The notes under the pieces were generated by a model that searched no databases, was not told the DNA's origin, and saw only the letters and a list, made by a program, of their open reading frames with translations. This document shows positions 56,981 to 64,000 of a stretch of DNA of 64,000 bases, in pieces. Each line of letters begins with the position of its first letter. Within the stretch, counting starts at the first letter, position 1. Both the position numbers and the translations under genes were made by a program. The DNA comes from Streptomyces sennicomposti (GTDB lineage: Bacteria; Actinomycetota; Actinomycetes; Streptomycetales; Streptomycetaceae): NCBI RefSeq assembly GCF_019890635.1, contig NZ_JAIOAB010000021.1, positions 1 to 64,000 on the forward strand. The letters run 5' to 3'.

Positions 56981-59128
56981 ATGACCTCCTTGACCACCAG
57001 CGTGTTCGACCTGCCCGACCGCCTCGCCGCCAAGGCGGACCCCGGGCTGATCGCCGGCGACGAGCGGCACTTCGCGGCCATCGCGACCACCCTCGAACAG
57101 ACGATCGTCGAACTGTCCGCACAGCTCGACGCCGAACTGCGGGCGCCGGGCGGCGTCGGCCGGCACGCGATGGACCGGGACGCGGAGGTGCACCGGCTCA
57201 CCGCCCGGCTGCGCACCCTGCGCCGCTTCGGCGTGGACCTGTGCCTGGGGCACATGGCCGGCGCCGACGACGCCGAACCGGTGTACGTCGGACGGCTCGG
57301 CCTCACCGACAGCACCGGCCGCCGGCTGCTGGTCGACTGGCGCTCCCCCGCGGCCGAACCCTTCTTCGGCGCCACCCACGCCCACCCCATGGGCCTGGCG
57401 AGCCGCCGCAGATACCGCTGGACCCGCGGCCGGATCACCGACTACTGGGACGAGGTGTTCACCGCCGACGGGCTCCGGCGGCGCGCCGCCCTCGACGACC
57501 AGTCCGCGTTCATCGTCAGCCTGGGGAGCACCAGGTCGGCGAAGATGCGCGATGTGCTCGGCACCATCCAGGCCGACCAGGACGCGGTCATCCGCGCCGG
57601 ATCGCGCGGCGCCCTCGTCGTGGACGGCGGCCCGGGCACCGGCAAGACGGTGGTCGCCCTGCACCGCTCCGCCTACCTCCTGTACTCCGACCCGCGCCTC
57701 GGCCACCGCCGCGGCGGTGTGCTGTTCGTCGGCCCGCACCGCCCCTACCTGGCCTACGTCGCCGATGTGCTGCCGAGTCTGGGCGAGGAGGGTGTGCAGA
57801 CCTGCGTCCTGCGGGACCTGGTCGCCGAAGGAGCCACGGCGGTGGAGGAGACGGACCCGGAGGTGGCCCGCCTGAAGTCGTCGGCGGACCTGGTGAAGGC
57901 GATCGAGAAGGCCGTCAGGTTCTACGAGGAGCCGCCCACCGAGCCGATGACGGTCACCACGCCCTGGGCCGACGTCCGGCTCACCGCCGACGACTGGGCC
58001 GAGGCCTTCGGGGCGGCGGAGCCGGGCACACCGCACAACGAGGCCCGCGAGCACATCTGGGAGGCCCTGCTCACCATCGTGGCGGACAAGCACGACGCCG
58101 AGGTGTCGCCCCGGCTGCTGCGCCGGGCGCTGGCGCACGACGAGGAGCTGACGGGGGCCCTCTCCCGCGCGTGGCCGCTGCTCGAAGCGGCCGACCTGGT
58201 CTCGGACCTGTGGTCGGTGCCCGCGTATCTGCGTATGTGCGCGCCCTGGCTGAGCCGCGAGGAGGTGCGCACCCTGCAACGCGCCGACGCCAAGGCCTGG
58301 ACGGTGTCCGACCTGCCGCTGCTCGACGCGGCCCGGCAACGCCTCGGCGACCCGGCGGCGGCCCGGCGCACCCGCCGGCGCAAGGCCGCCCTCGCCGCCG
58401 AACGCGAGCGGATGGCCGCCGTCATCGACACCGTGCTCGCCGCCGACGACGACGGTGAGGGCGCGGTGACGATGCTGCACGGGGAGGACCTGCGGAACAG
58501 CCTGGTCGACGAGGGCGCGCTGCCGCCCGCCGAACCCGACCTGCTCGCCGGGCCGTTCGCACACGTCGTCGTGGACGAGGCGCAGGAACTGACCGACGCG
58601 GAGTGGCAGATGCTGCTGCTGCGCTGCCCGTCCCGGAGCTTCACCGTCGTGGGCGACCGTGCCCAGGCCCGGCACGGGTTCACCGAGTCGTGGCGGGAGC
58701 GGCTGGAACGGGTCGGGTTCGACCGGATCGACATCGCCTCGCTGAGCGTCAACTACCGCACCCCGCAGGAGGTCATGGCCGAGGCCGAGCCGGTCGTCCG
58801 GGCCGCCCTGCCGGACGCCAACGTGCCGACGTCCGTCCGCGCCGCCGGCATCCCCGTCCGCCACGGGTCGGTCACGGAACTGGAGTCGGTGCTCGACACG
58901 TGGCTCGCCCGGAACGCGGACGGGACCGCCTGCGTCATCGGTGCCCCCGCGTTCCGGGAGAGGCCCCGAGTCAGGTCGCTGACACCGCGGTTGGCGAAGG
59001 GACTGGAGTTCGACCTGGTCGTCCTGGTCGATCCGGAGGAGTTCGGCGAGGGTGTCGAGGGAGCGGTCGACCGCTATGTCGCGATGACGCGGGCGACCCG
59101 GGAACTCGTCGTGCTCACCAGCTCCTGA
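56981..59128 (+). CDS. helR: HelD-like RNA polymerase recycling ATPase (HelR)
   Basis: This 715-aa SF1-type motor has an N-terminal coiled coil (DERHFAAIATTLEQTIVELSAQLDAELRAP) that reaches into RNA polymerase. Walker A is VVDGGPGTGKTVVALHRSAYLLY; later motifs are VVDEAQELTDAEWQMLLLRCP, VVGDRAQA, LSVNYRTPQEVMAEA and MTRATRELVVLTS. HelR displaces rifamycins from polymerase and gives resistance or tolerance. The upstream RAE makes the HelR assignment stronger than plain HelD or UvrD. ATG 56981 follows GCGGAG. Confidence 0.93.
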   Translation: MTSLTTSVFDLPDRLAAKADPGLIAGDERHFAAIATTLEQTIVELSAQLDAELRAPGGVGRHAMDRDAEVHRLTARLRTLRRFGVDLCLGHMAGADDAEPVYVGRLGLTDSTGRRLLVDWRSPAAEPFFGATHAHPMGLASRRRYRWTRGRITDYWDEVFTADGLRRRAALDDQSAFIVSLGSTRSAKMRDVLGTIQADQDAVIRAGSRGALVVDGGPGTGKTVVALHRSAYLLYSDPRLGHRRGGVLFVGPHRPYLAYVADVLPSLGEEGVQTCVLRDLVAEGATAVEETDPEVARLKSSADLVKAIEKAVRFYEEPPTEPMTVTTPWADVRLTADDWAEAFGAAEPGTPHNEAREHIWEALLTIVADKHDAEVSPRLLRRALAHDEELTGALSRAWPLLEAADLVSDLWSVPAYLRMCAPWLSREEVRTLQRADAKAWTVSDLPLLDAARQRLGDPAAARRTRRRKAALAAERERMAAVIDTVLAADDDGEGAVTMLHGEDLRNSLVDEGALPPAEPDLLAGPFAHVVVDEAQELTDAEWQMLLLRCPSRSFTVVGDRAQARHGFTESWRERLERVGFDRIDIASLSVNYRTPQEVMAEAEPVVRAALPDANVPTSVRAAGIPVRHGSVTELESVLDTWLARNADGTACVIGAPAFRERPRVRSLTPRLAKGLEFDLVVLVDPEEFGEGVEGAVDRYVAMTRATRELVVLTSS

Positions 59129-59336
59129 GCGAAGATCCGGCGAGGTGTGCCGGGGGTGTGCTGAGGGGTGTGCAGGCGGTGCGCCGGGGCGGGGGCCGTG
59201 CCTCTGCGGACGGCCCACGCCCGGCCCCACGTGTGTGCACGAAGGTGTCGGCACGGGTCGGGTGTGGCCTGCGACGGCGGACGGCGACGGGGTGCGGCCG
59301 CCGGCGGCCGGGGCCACATGTGCCCGCGCCGCCGGA

Positions 59337-60092
59337 TCAGGCGGCGCCGGCCTGCGCCCCGTCCTTCTCCTGTCCCACCACGGTGTACATGACCGAACGG
59401 CCCTGCTTGTGCCGCTGGATGCGCCCCTTGGCGACCAGCGCCTCCAGGGTGTTGCGGACGACCTGCGGGGTGGGCTCGCGGTCCGGGTGCTTGGCCAGCA
59501 GCTCCTCGCGCAGCTCGGCGGCCAGCCGCGGCTCGCTGTGCCCGCCGAGCAGGTCCAGCAGCAGGTCGCGCAGGAGGATCTGGGACTCGTCCTTCTTCGC
59601 GGCGGCCTTGCCGGTGCTCTTGGCGGCGGTCTTCGCGGCGCCCTTCGGGGCGCTCTTCGCCGTGCCCTTCGCGGCGGGCTTGGCGGTGTTCTTCGCGGCC
59701 CGCTTCTTCGCGGGGCTCTTGGGGGCGGCCTTGGCAGCGGCCTTGGGGGCCTTCGCGTCCTCGGCGGCGTCCTCGCTCTCGGCGGGCGCGGGCCGGCCGG
59801 CCGGGGCGCCCTCGGCGGAGGTGTCCGGTGCGGCCGCGGCCGGCTCCGGGACGGACGGCGCCTGCCGGGGGGCGGGCTCCGGCTCGTTGCGGGCCTGCTG
59901 CGGCACGTGTGCCGCGTCGGCGGCGGGGTGTCCCGCGAGGCTCAGGATGTCCAGCAGCAGGGTCTCCTCCTGCTGGAGGGTTTCCAACTGACGTGTCAGC
60001 TCTTGCTGCTGACGGCGGTTCTCCGCGAGATCCGACGCCGCTTGCTCGGCATACCGCGACCGGACCGTGGCGGTGGCTGATTTGGTGGGCAC
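59337..60092 (-). CDS. Lys/Ala-rich protein with coiled coil and winged helix
   Basis: This 251-aa protein has an N-terminal coiled coil (EQAASDLAENRRQQQELTRQLETLQQEETLLLDIL), a Pro/Ala linker, then a histone-H1-like Lys-Ala-Pro tail (AAKAAPKSPAKKRAAKNTAKPAAKGTAK, residues ~120-170), and a C-terminal winged-helix-like domain (LRDLLLDLLGGHSEPRLAAELREELL, VVRNTLEALVAKGRIQRHKQGRSVMYTVV). This suggests a nucleoid-associated or regulatory DNA-binding protein. The family name is not recognised. The GTG start has no neighbour in its operon. Confidence 0.75.
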   Translation of the reverse strand: MPTKSATATVRSRYAEQAASDLAENRRQQQELTRQLETLQQEETLLLDILSLAGHPAADAAHVPQQARNEPEPAPRQAPSVPEPAAAAPDTSAEGAPAGRPAPAESEDAAEDAKAPKAAAKAAPKSPAKKRAAKNTAKPAAKGTAKSAPKGAAKTAAKSTGKAAAKKDESQILLRDLLLDLLGGHSEPRLAAELREELLAKHPDREPTPQVVRNTLEALVAKGRIQRHKQGRSVMYTVVGQEKDGAQAGAA

Positions 60093-60640
60093 AGCCGTTC
60101 ACTCCCTTTGTGTGGATGACGCTGCGCATGCTACTGGGGTGTACGGGCCGTGCCGAGGGCCGGGGACGAAGCGGGGTGCGCGGCGCGGGCCCGCGACACC
60201 CCCGGCCACATGGGCCGACGAGGTGTGTCCGGCCGGTTCGGGGCGGTGGGAGCGCCGCCGGAAAACCGCCGTATCGAGTGGCGTCCGCGCTTTGACGGGA
60301 CGGGTTGCGCGCCCTGAGGCTCCGGCCCGCCGGCCGGGCGCGTTGGGGCTGGGGGTGTTCACCGGCCAACCCCGCGGCCGGGGGCCGGAGTTCGATGAAC
60401 GTAGCATCGTTGAAATCTTTGCGAAAGGTCTTGCACCGGGTCGGCTCGGTTGTTGCCTGCTGAACTGTCGTTTCTACGCGAGGGGTTGACCGCCGGTGCA
60501 CCGCGCCGTACGGTCTCGGCCGCAATCTCTTGCAGCAAGAACCAGCCCGCGGCAAGGGACGGCACACGGCCTTCTCCGGCACGGCGCGTTGCCTTCGAGG
60601 CTGCTGCTCCGGTACACCCCACTTCACCACTGGAGAAACC
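60093..60640. other. Intergenic upstream of alpha-amylase
   Basis: No gene. 60093-60390 is plain GC-rich DNA. From 60390 the composition drops (CGATGAACGTAGCATCG stem at about 60395, CTTTGCGAAAG at about 60418, then CTTGCA), suggesting further operator sites before the amylase promoter. Confidence 0.6.
60486..60540 (+). promoter_or_regulatory. Amylase promoter and MalR-type operator
   Basis: TTGACC (60486-60491), 17 nt, TACGGT (60509-60514) form the promoter. TCTTGCAGCAAGA (60528-60540) is a perfect palindrome just after the predicted start and has the CTTGCA/TGCAAG form of MalR/Reg1 sites before Streptomyces amylase genes. Confidence 0.8.
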
Positions 60641-62350
60641 ATGGCCAGAAAGACCGTGGCCGCTGCACTCGCCGTACTGGCGGGAGCCGCTGCGGCCGTC
60701 ACGGCACCCACGCCGGCGCAGGCGAGCGCGCCCGGCGGCAAGGACGTCACCGCGGTGATGTTCGAGTGGAACTTCGCCTCCGTCGCCAAGGCCTGCACCG
60801 ACGAACTCGGCCCCGACGGCTACGGCTACGTCCAGGTCTCCCCGCCCAACGAGCACATCCAGGGCAGCACCTGGTGGACGGCCTACCAGCCGGTCAGCTA
60901 CAAGATAGGCACCAAGCTCGGCGACCGCGCCGCTTTCAAGAACATGGTCGACACCTGCCACGCGGCGGGCGTCAAGGTGGTCGCCGACGCCGTGATCAAC
61001 CACATGGCGAACGCCTCCGGCACGGGCACCGCGGGCTCGTCGTTCTCCAAGTACGACTACCCCGGCCTCTACTCGGCGGCCGACATGGACGACTGCACGT
61101 CGGTCATCAGCAACTACGCGGACCGCTGGAACGTGCAGCACTGCGAACTGGTGGGCCTGCCCGACCTCGACACCAACGAGGAATACGTCCGCAGGACCAT
61201 CGCGGGCTACCTCAACGACCTGCTCTCCCTCGGCGTCGACGGCTTCCGCATCGACGCCGCCAAGCACATCGCCGAGGACGACCTCGCGAACATCAAGTCC
61301 CGGCTCACCGACCCTGGCGTCTACTGGAAGCAGGAGACCATCGGCGCCGCCGGGGAGGCCGTCCAGCCCTCCGAGTACTACAACACCGGCGACGTCCAGG
61401 AGTTCCACTACGCCTACGACCTCAAGCGGGTCTTCACCGGCGAGAAGCTCGCCGAGCTGAAGAACTTCGGCGAGGCCTGGGGCTACGTGCCCAGCGGCAA
61501 GGCGTCGGTGTTCGTCACCAACCACGACACCGAACGCAACGGCGCCACCCTCACCTACAAGAACGGCGCCGCCTACACCCTCGCCCATGTCTTCATGCTG
61601 GCCTGGCCCTACGGCTCCCCCGACGTGCACTCCGGCTACGAGTTCACCGACAACGACGCCGCCGGACCGGACAACGGACAGGTGGGCGCCTGCTACACCG
61701 ACGGCTGGAAGTGCCAGCACGCCTGGCGCGAGATCGCGAGCATGGTCAAGTTCCGCAACACCGCCGCCGGGACCGCGGTCACCGACTGGTGGGACAACGG
61801 CGGCAACCAGATCGCCTTCGGCCGCGGCGACAAGGCGTACGTCGCCATCAACCACGAGGGCTCCTCGCTGACCCGCACCTTCCAGACCTCGCTGCCCGCG
61901 GGCGACTACTGCGACGTGCAGAGCGGCAAGGGCGTCACGGTGAACTCCGCGGGCCAGTTCACCGCCACCCTCGGCGCCGACACGGCCCTCGCCCTGCATG
62001 TGGGCGCGAAGACCTGCGGCGGCGGCACGAGCGGCGGCGACGGCGGCGGGAGCACGGCCACCGGCGCGTCGTTCAACGTCAACGCGACGACCCAGTGGGG
62101 CGAGAACATCTACGTCACCGGGAACAACGCCGCCCTCGGCAACTGGAACACCGCGAGCGCCCTCAAGCTGGACCCGGCGGGCTACCCCGTCTGGAAGCTG
62201 GCGGTGTCCCTGCCCGCCGGCACGTCCTTCGAGTACAAGTACCTGCGCAAGGACGCGAGCGGCAACGTCACCTGGGAGAGCGGCGCCAACCGCACGGCCA
62301 CCGTCGGCTCCGGCGGCCTGGTCACGCTGAACGACACCTGGCGCGGCTGA
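60641..62350 (+). CDS. Secreted alpha-amylase (GH13) with CBM20 starch-binding domain
   Basis: This 569-aa protein has signal peptide [25 protein letters not shown]. The GH13 regions are all present: VVADAVINH (I), [12 protein letters not shown] (II, nucleophile Asp), [10 protein letters not shown] (III, acid/base Glu) and [10 protein letters not shown] (IV). A Gly/Ser linker ([16 protein letters not shown]) joins the C-terminal CBM20 starch-binding domain ([25 protein letters not shown]). ATG 60641 follows TGGAG. Confidence 0.97.
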   Translation: MARKTVAAALAVLAGAAAAVTAPTPAQASAPGGKDVTAVMFEWNFASVAKACTDELGPDGYGYVQVSPPNEHIQGSTWWTAYQPVSYKIGTKLGDRAAFKNMVDTCHAAGVKVVADAVINHMANASGTGTAGSSFSKYDYPGLYSAADMDDCTSVISNYADRWNVQHCELVGLPDLDTNEEYVRRTIAGYLNDLLSLGVDGFRIDAAKHIAEDDLANIKSRLTDPGVYWKQETIGAAGEAVQPSEYYNTGDVQEFHYAYDLKRVFTGEKLAELKNFGEAWGYVPSGKASVFVTNHDTERNGATLTYKNGAAYTLAHVFMLAWPYGSPDVHSGYEFTDNDAAGPDNGQVGACYTDGWKCQHAWREIASMVKFRNTAAGTAVTDWWDNGGNQIAFGRGDKAYVAINHEGSSLTRTFQTSLPAGDYCDVQSGKGVTVNSAGQFTATLGADTALALHVGAKTCGGGTSGGDGGGSTATGASFNVNATTQWGENIYVTGNNAALGNWNTASALKLDPAGYPVWKLAVSLPAGTSFEYKYLRKDASGNVTWESGANRTATVGSGGLVTLNDTWRG

Positions 62351-62375
62351 CACCCGTCGCCGCCCGCGGCCGACG

Positions 62376-62460
62376 CGCGCCGCCGCCCCGAGTGGGCCGG
62401 GGCGGCGGCGCGTACGCACGGCCGAGGGGTTCGGACCCCATCAGCGGGTCCGAACCCCTC
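62376..62460. terminator. Back-to-back hairpin terminators
   Basis: A 15-bp stem (62376-62390 with 62398-62412) is followed by another (62424-62438 with 62446-62460), between the convergent amylase and lanA genes; probably one for each. Confidence 0.85.
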
Positions 62461-62523
62461 AGGAGCGTTCCGGCCGGCCGCCGTCATGGACGCCGGCCCG
62501 CCGGGGCTCGCGATAACAAGCGA

Positions 62524-62679
62524 TCAGGCGCAGGTTATGCCGATGCAGATGGTGTTCAGCGCCGTCAGCAGACCGACGCAGGCACACGTGCCGCCGTACG
62601 AGGCGCCGTCCATCTCGACGGGCTCCGTCTCGGGGAGGGCGTGCAGCTCGGCCAGCAGTTCAAGGTCCAGGTTTTCCAT
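62524..62679 (-). CDS. lanA: Class IV lanthipeptide precursor (venezuelin-like)
   Basis: This 51-aa peptide has the leader MENLDLELLAELHALPETEP, which is acidic and Leu-rich. The core carries Ser27, Thr31, Thr39, Thr43 and Thr49 with Cys32, Cys34, Cys45 and Cys50 (TCACVGLL, NTICIGITCA). From memory it closely resembles the venezuelin precursor VenA (CVGLLTLLNTVCIGISCA), made by a LanL synthetase. The adjacent LanC-like frame fits. The gene was too small for many ORF finders. The ATG lies behind AAAGGAACACC. Confidence 0.9.
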   Translation of the reverse strand: MENLDLELLAELHALPETEPVEMDGASYGGTCACVGLLTALNTICIGITCA

Positions 62680-62726
62680 GGGTGTTCCTTTCTGTGGGGG
62701 AAGGGTGAGCGGCGAAGGGACGCTGC

Positions 62727-64000
62727 TCAGGGTGAGGCGACCGGATGGAGCGGTGCACGCACCACCCGGGGGTCTGAGGGGCCGCGGTCGGCCCGGACCG
62801 GCGGCGGGACCGTCCAGAGCCGGGGGGAGGCGTGCCGCAGCCGCAGCAGGAAGGCGAGGATCCCGGCGGACCCGTCGCTCCAGCTGGTCGAGACGTCCCC
62901 GTACTCGTTGGGGAAGACGAGGTGGCCGTGCCGGTGGGCGCGCTGGGTCAGCAGCAGGCGGGCCAGCTCCTCGGCCAGCGCCCGGTGGGTGTCGTCCCGG
63001 GTGGCGTCGGCCATGTCGAGCAGGAAGTCCCCGTTGCCCGCGAGCCCGTGGCACTGGGTGAGCGGGGCGCGCGAGGCGTACTCGGCCACGGCACGGGTGG
63101 CGCGGTGCGCGTAGTCGCCGAAACGGTCGTCGCCGGTGGCCTGGTACAGCCGGACCAGGAAGGCGCCGATCCCGGCGGAACCGTGGCACCAGTACGGGGT
63201 CGTGGGCTCGTTCGCGGCCTGCGCCGGCCAGTGCGCGGCCTCGCCGATGAGGACGGCGTTGGCCGTCAGGTGCTCGCCCGCGTCCACGGCCAGGTCCAGC
63301 AGGTCGGACCGCCGGGTGGCCAGCGCGGTCGACAGGAGGAAGCTGCCGATGCCCGCGACGCCGTGCGCGAAGCCGAGGTACCGCTTGCCGGCCAGCCGGG
63401 AGACGGCCTCGGCGGGCGCCGCCCAGCTCACCCCGGTGGGCTCCGGCTCGGCCGCGGCGGCCAGTTCCTCGGCGGCGGCGGTGGCCAGCTCCAGGAAGCG
63501 GGCGTCGCCGGTGCGGTTCCACAGGTGCAGGGCGGCCAGCCCGCTGCCCGCGCTGCCGTGGGTGATGTCGTGGCTGGGGGTGTTCTCGAGCGGCGCGAGG
63601 GCCAGCGCGAGGGCGTGGTCGGTGAGCCGGGGATCGTCCACGGCACGGCCCGCGTCGTACAGCGCCCACGCGGTGCCGCGGTCGCCGAAGTGCAGTCCGG
63701 GGCGCGCCCGCCGCGTGTCGGTGTGCCGGGTGATCCAGTGGCCCGCGGTGGAGATCACCTCGGGCAGACGCGGATCGCCGGTCAGCTCGAAGTACCGGGT
63801 GAGGACGGCCAGTACACCGGCCGCGCCCTGCTGCACGGTACAGGGGGCGGTCTCCCCCGCGGTGGTGGAGACGGGCCACAGCCGTCCGTTCTCGCCCGGT
63901 GTCATGGTGGCGATCAGGTGGTCCACGATCCCGGCCACCGGGTCCTGCTCGCCGTCCGGCGCGGGCGGCCGGACGGCGCGGGCGGCGTCGGCCGGGGTGT
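62727..64000 (-). CDS. lanL: Class IV lanthipeptide synthetase LanL, cyclase domain (partial)
   Basis: The open frame runs off the right edge; only the C-terminal ~424 codons are inside. They form a LanC-like cyclase: GSAGSGLAALHLWNRTGD, FAHGVAGIGSFLLSTALA, YWCHGSAGIGAFLVRL and QCHGLAGNGDFLLDMAD, giving the zinc ligands Cys, Cys-His of lanthionine cyclases. LanL enzymes also have N-terminal lyase and Ser/Thr kinase domains, which should lie outside the window. It is upstream of lanA on the same strand with a 47-bp gap. Confidence 0.9.
   Translation of the reverse strand, partial: TPADAARAVRPPAPDGEQDPVAGIVDHLIATMTPGENGRLWPVSTTAGETAPCTVQQGAAGVLAVLTRYFELTGDPRLPEVISTAGHWITRHTDTRRARPGLHFGDRGTAWALYDAGRAVDDPRLTDHALALALAPLENTPSHDITHGSAGSGLAALHLWNRTGDARFLELATAAAEELAAAAEPEPTGVSWAAPAEAVSRLAGKRYLGFAHGVAGIGSFLLSTALATRRSDLLDLAVDAGEHLTANAVLIGEAAHWPAQAANEPTTPYWCHGSAGIGAFLVRLYQATGDDRFGDYAHRATRAVAEYASRAPLTQCHGLAGNGDFLLDMADATRDDTHRALAEELARLLLTQRAHRHGHLVFPNEYGDVSTSWSDGSAGILAFLLRLRHASPRLWTVPPPVRADRGPSDPRVVRAPLHPVASP

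Overview
This is high-GC actinobacterial DNA. The strong third-position GC bias, GTG/TTG starts, CebR-type, MalR-type and rifamycin-associated operators, binding-protein sugar transport without its own ATPase, and a venezuelin-like lanthipeptide all point to Streptomyces, probably towards a chromosome arm. No search was run; product names rest on motifs and remembered family features.

Layout. 0-4.9 kb: a GyrB/ParE fragment, a BASS transporter, a DyP peroxidase with its encapsulin shell, and an NCS1 permease. 4.8-7.2 kb: an MFS exporter and eroded remnants of a FAD oxidoreductase and a GntR regulator. 7.3-13.4 kb: LysR - cysteine dioxygenase-like - YeiH exporter, DUF523, a P-loop kinase, GAPDH and an AraC-type regulator. 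13.6-26.5 kb: a sugar-use island. It has a CBM2 glycosidase under a perfect CebR operator, a GH2 enzyme and a LacI repressor sharing an operator, an ABC importer with a second copy of that operator, a frameshifted sodium:solute symporter, anmK, and a secreted EEP-family hydrolase. 26.6-42.4 kb: an S1P-lyase-like PLP enzyme, SDR enzymes, a UvrA paralogue, nadE, a WGR/beta-propeller protein, a secreted FG-GAP protein, a LysR/SDR pair and a TetR/MFS efflux pair.

42.4-56.4 kb is the most unusual part. A putative HTH protein is surrounded by five copies of a 15-bp palindrome TATTACGSCGTAATA. Next to it is a gene-free 1.3-kb tract packed with GGGACC/GGGACT repeats around an AT-rich nested inverted repeat. 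Further right are a degenerate tRNA-like sequence, a DUF6009 protein, a primase-polymerase, an SF3 helicase, ParB and a ParA with an unusual N-terminus. The same GGGAC words recur beside the primase and parB. Together this looks like the replication and partition core of an integrated or relic plasmid-like element. Apparently ordinary genes (argG, a quinone oxidoreductase, MarR, Smr, GNAT) lie between its two halves.

56.4-64 kb: HelR (RNA polymerase recycling factor) with a rifamycin-associated element upstream, a Lys/Ala-rich winged-helix protein, a secreted alpha-amylase with a MalR-type operator, and the 3' end of a class IV lanthipeptide locus (lanA and the cyclase domain of lanL) running off the right edge.
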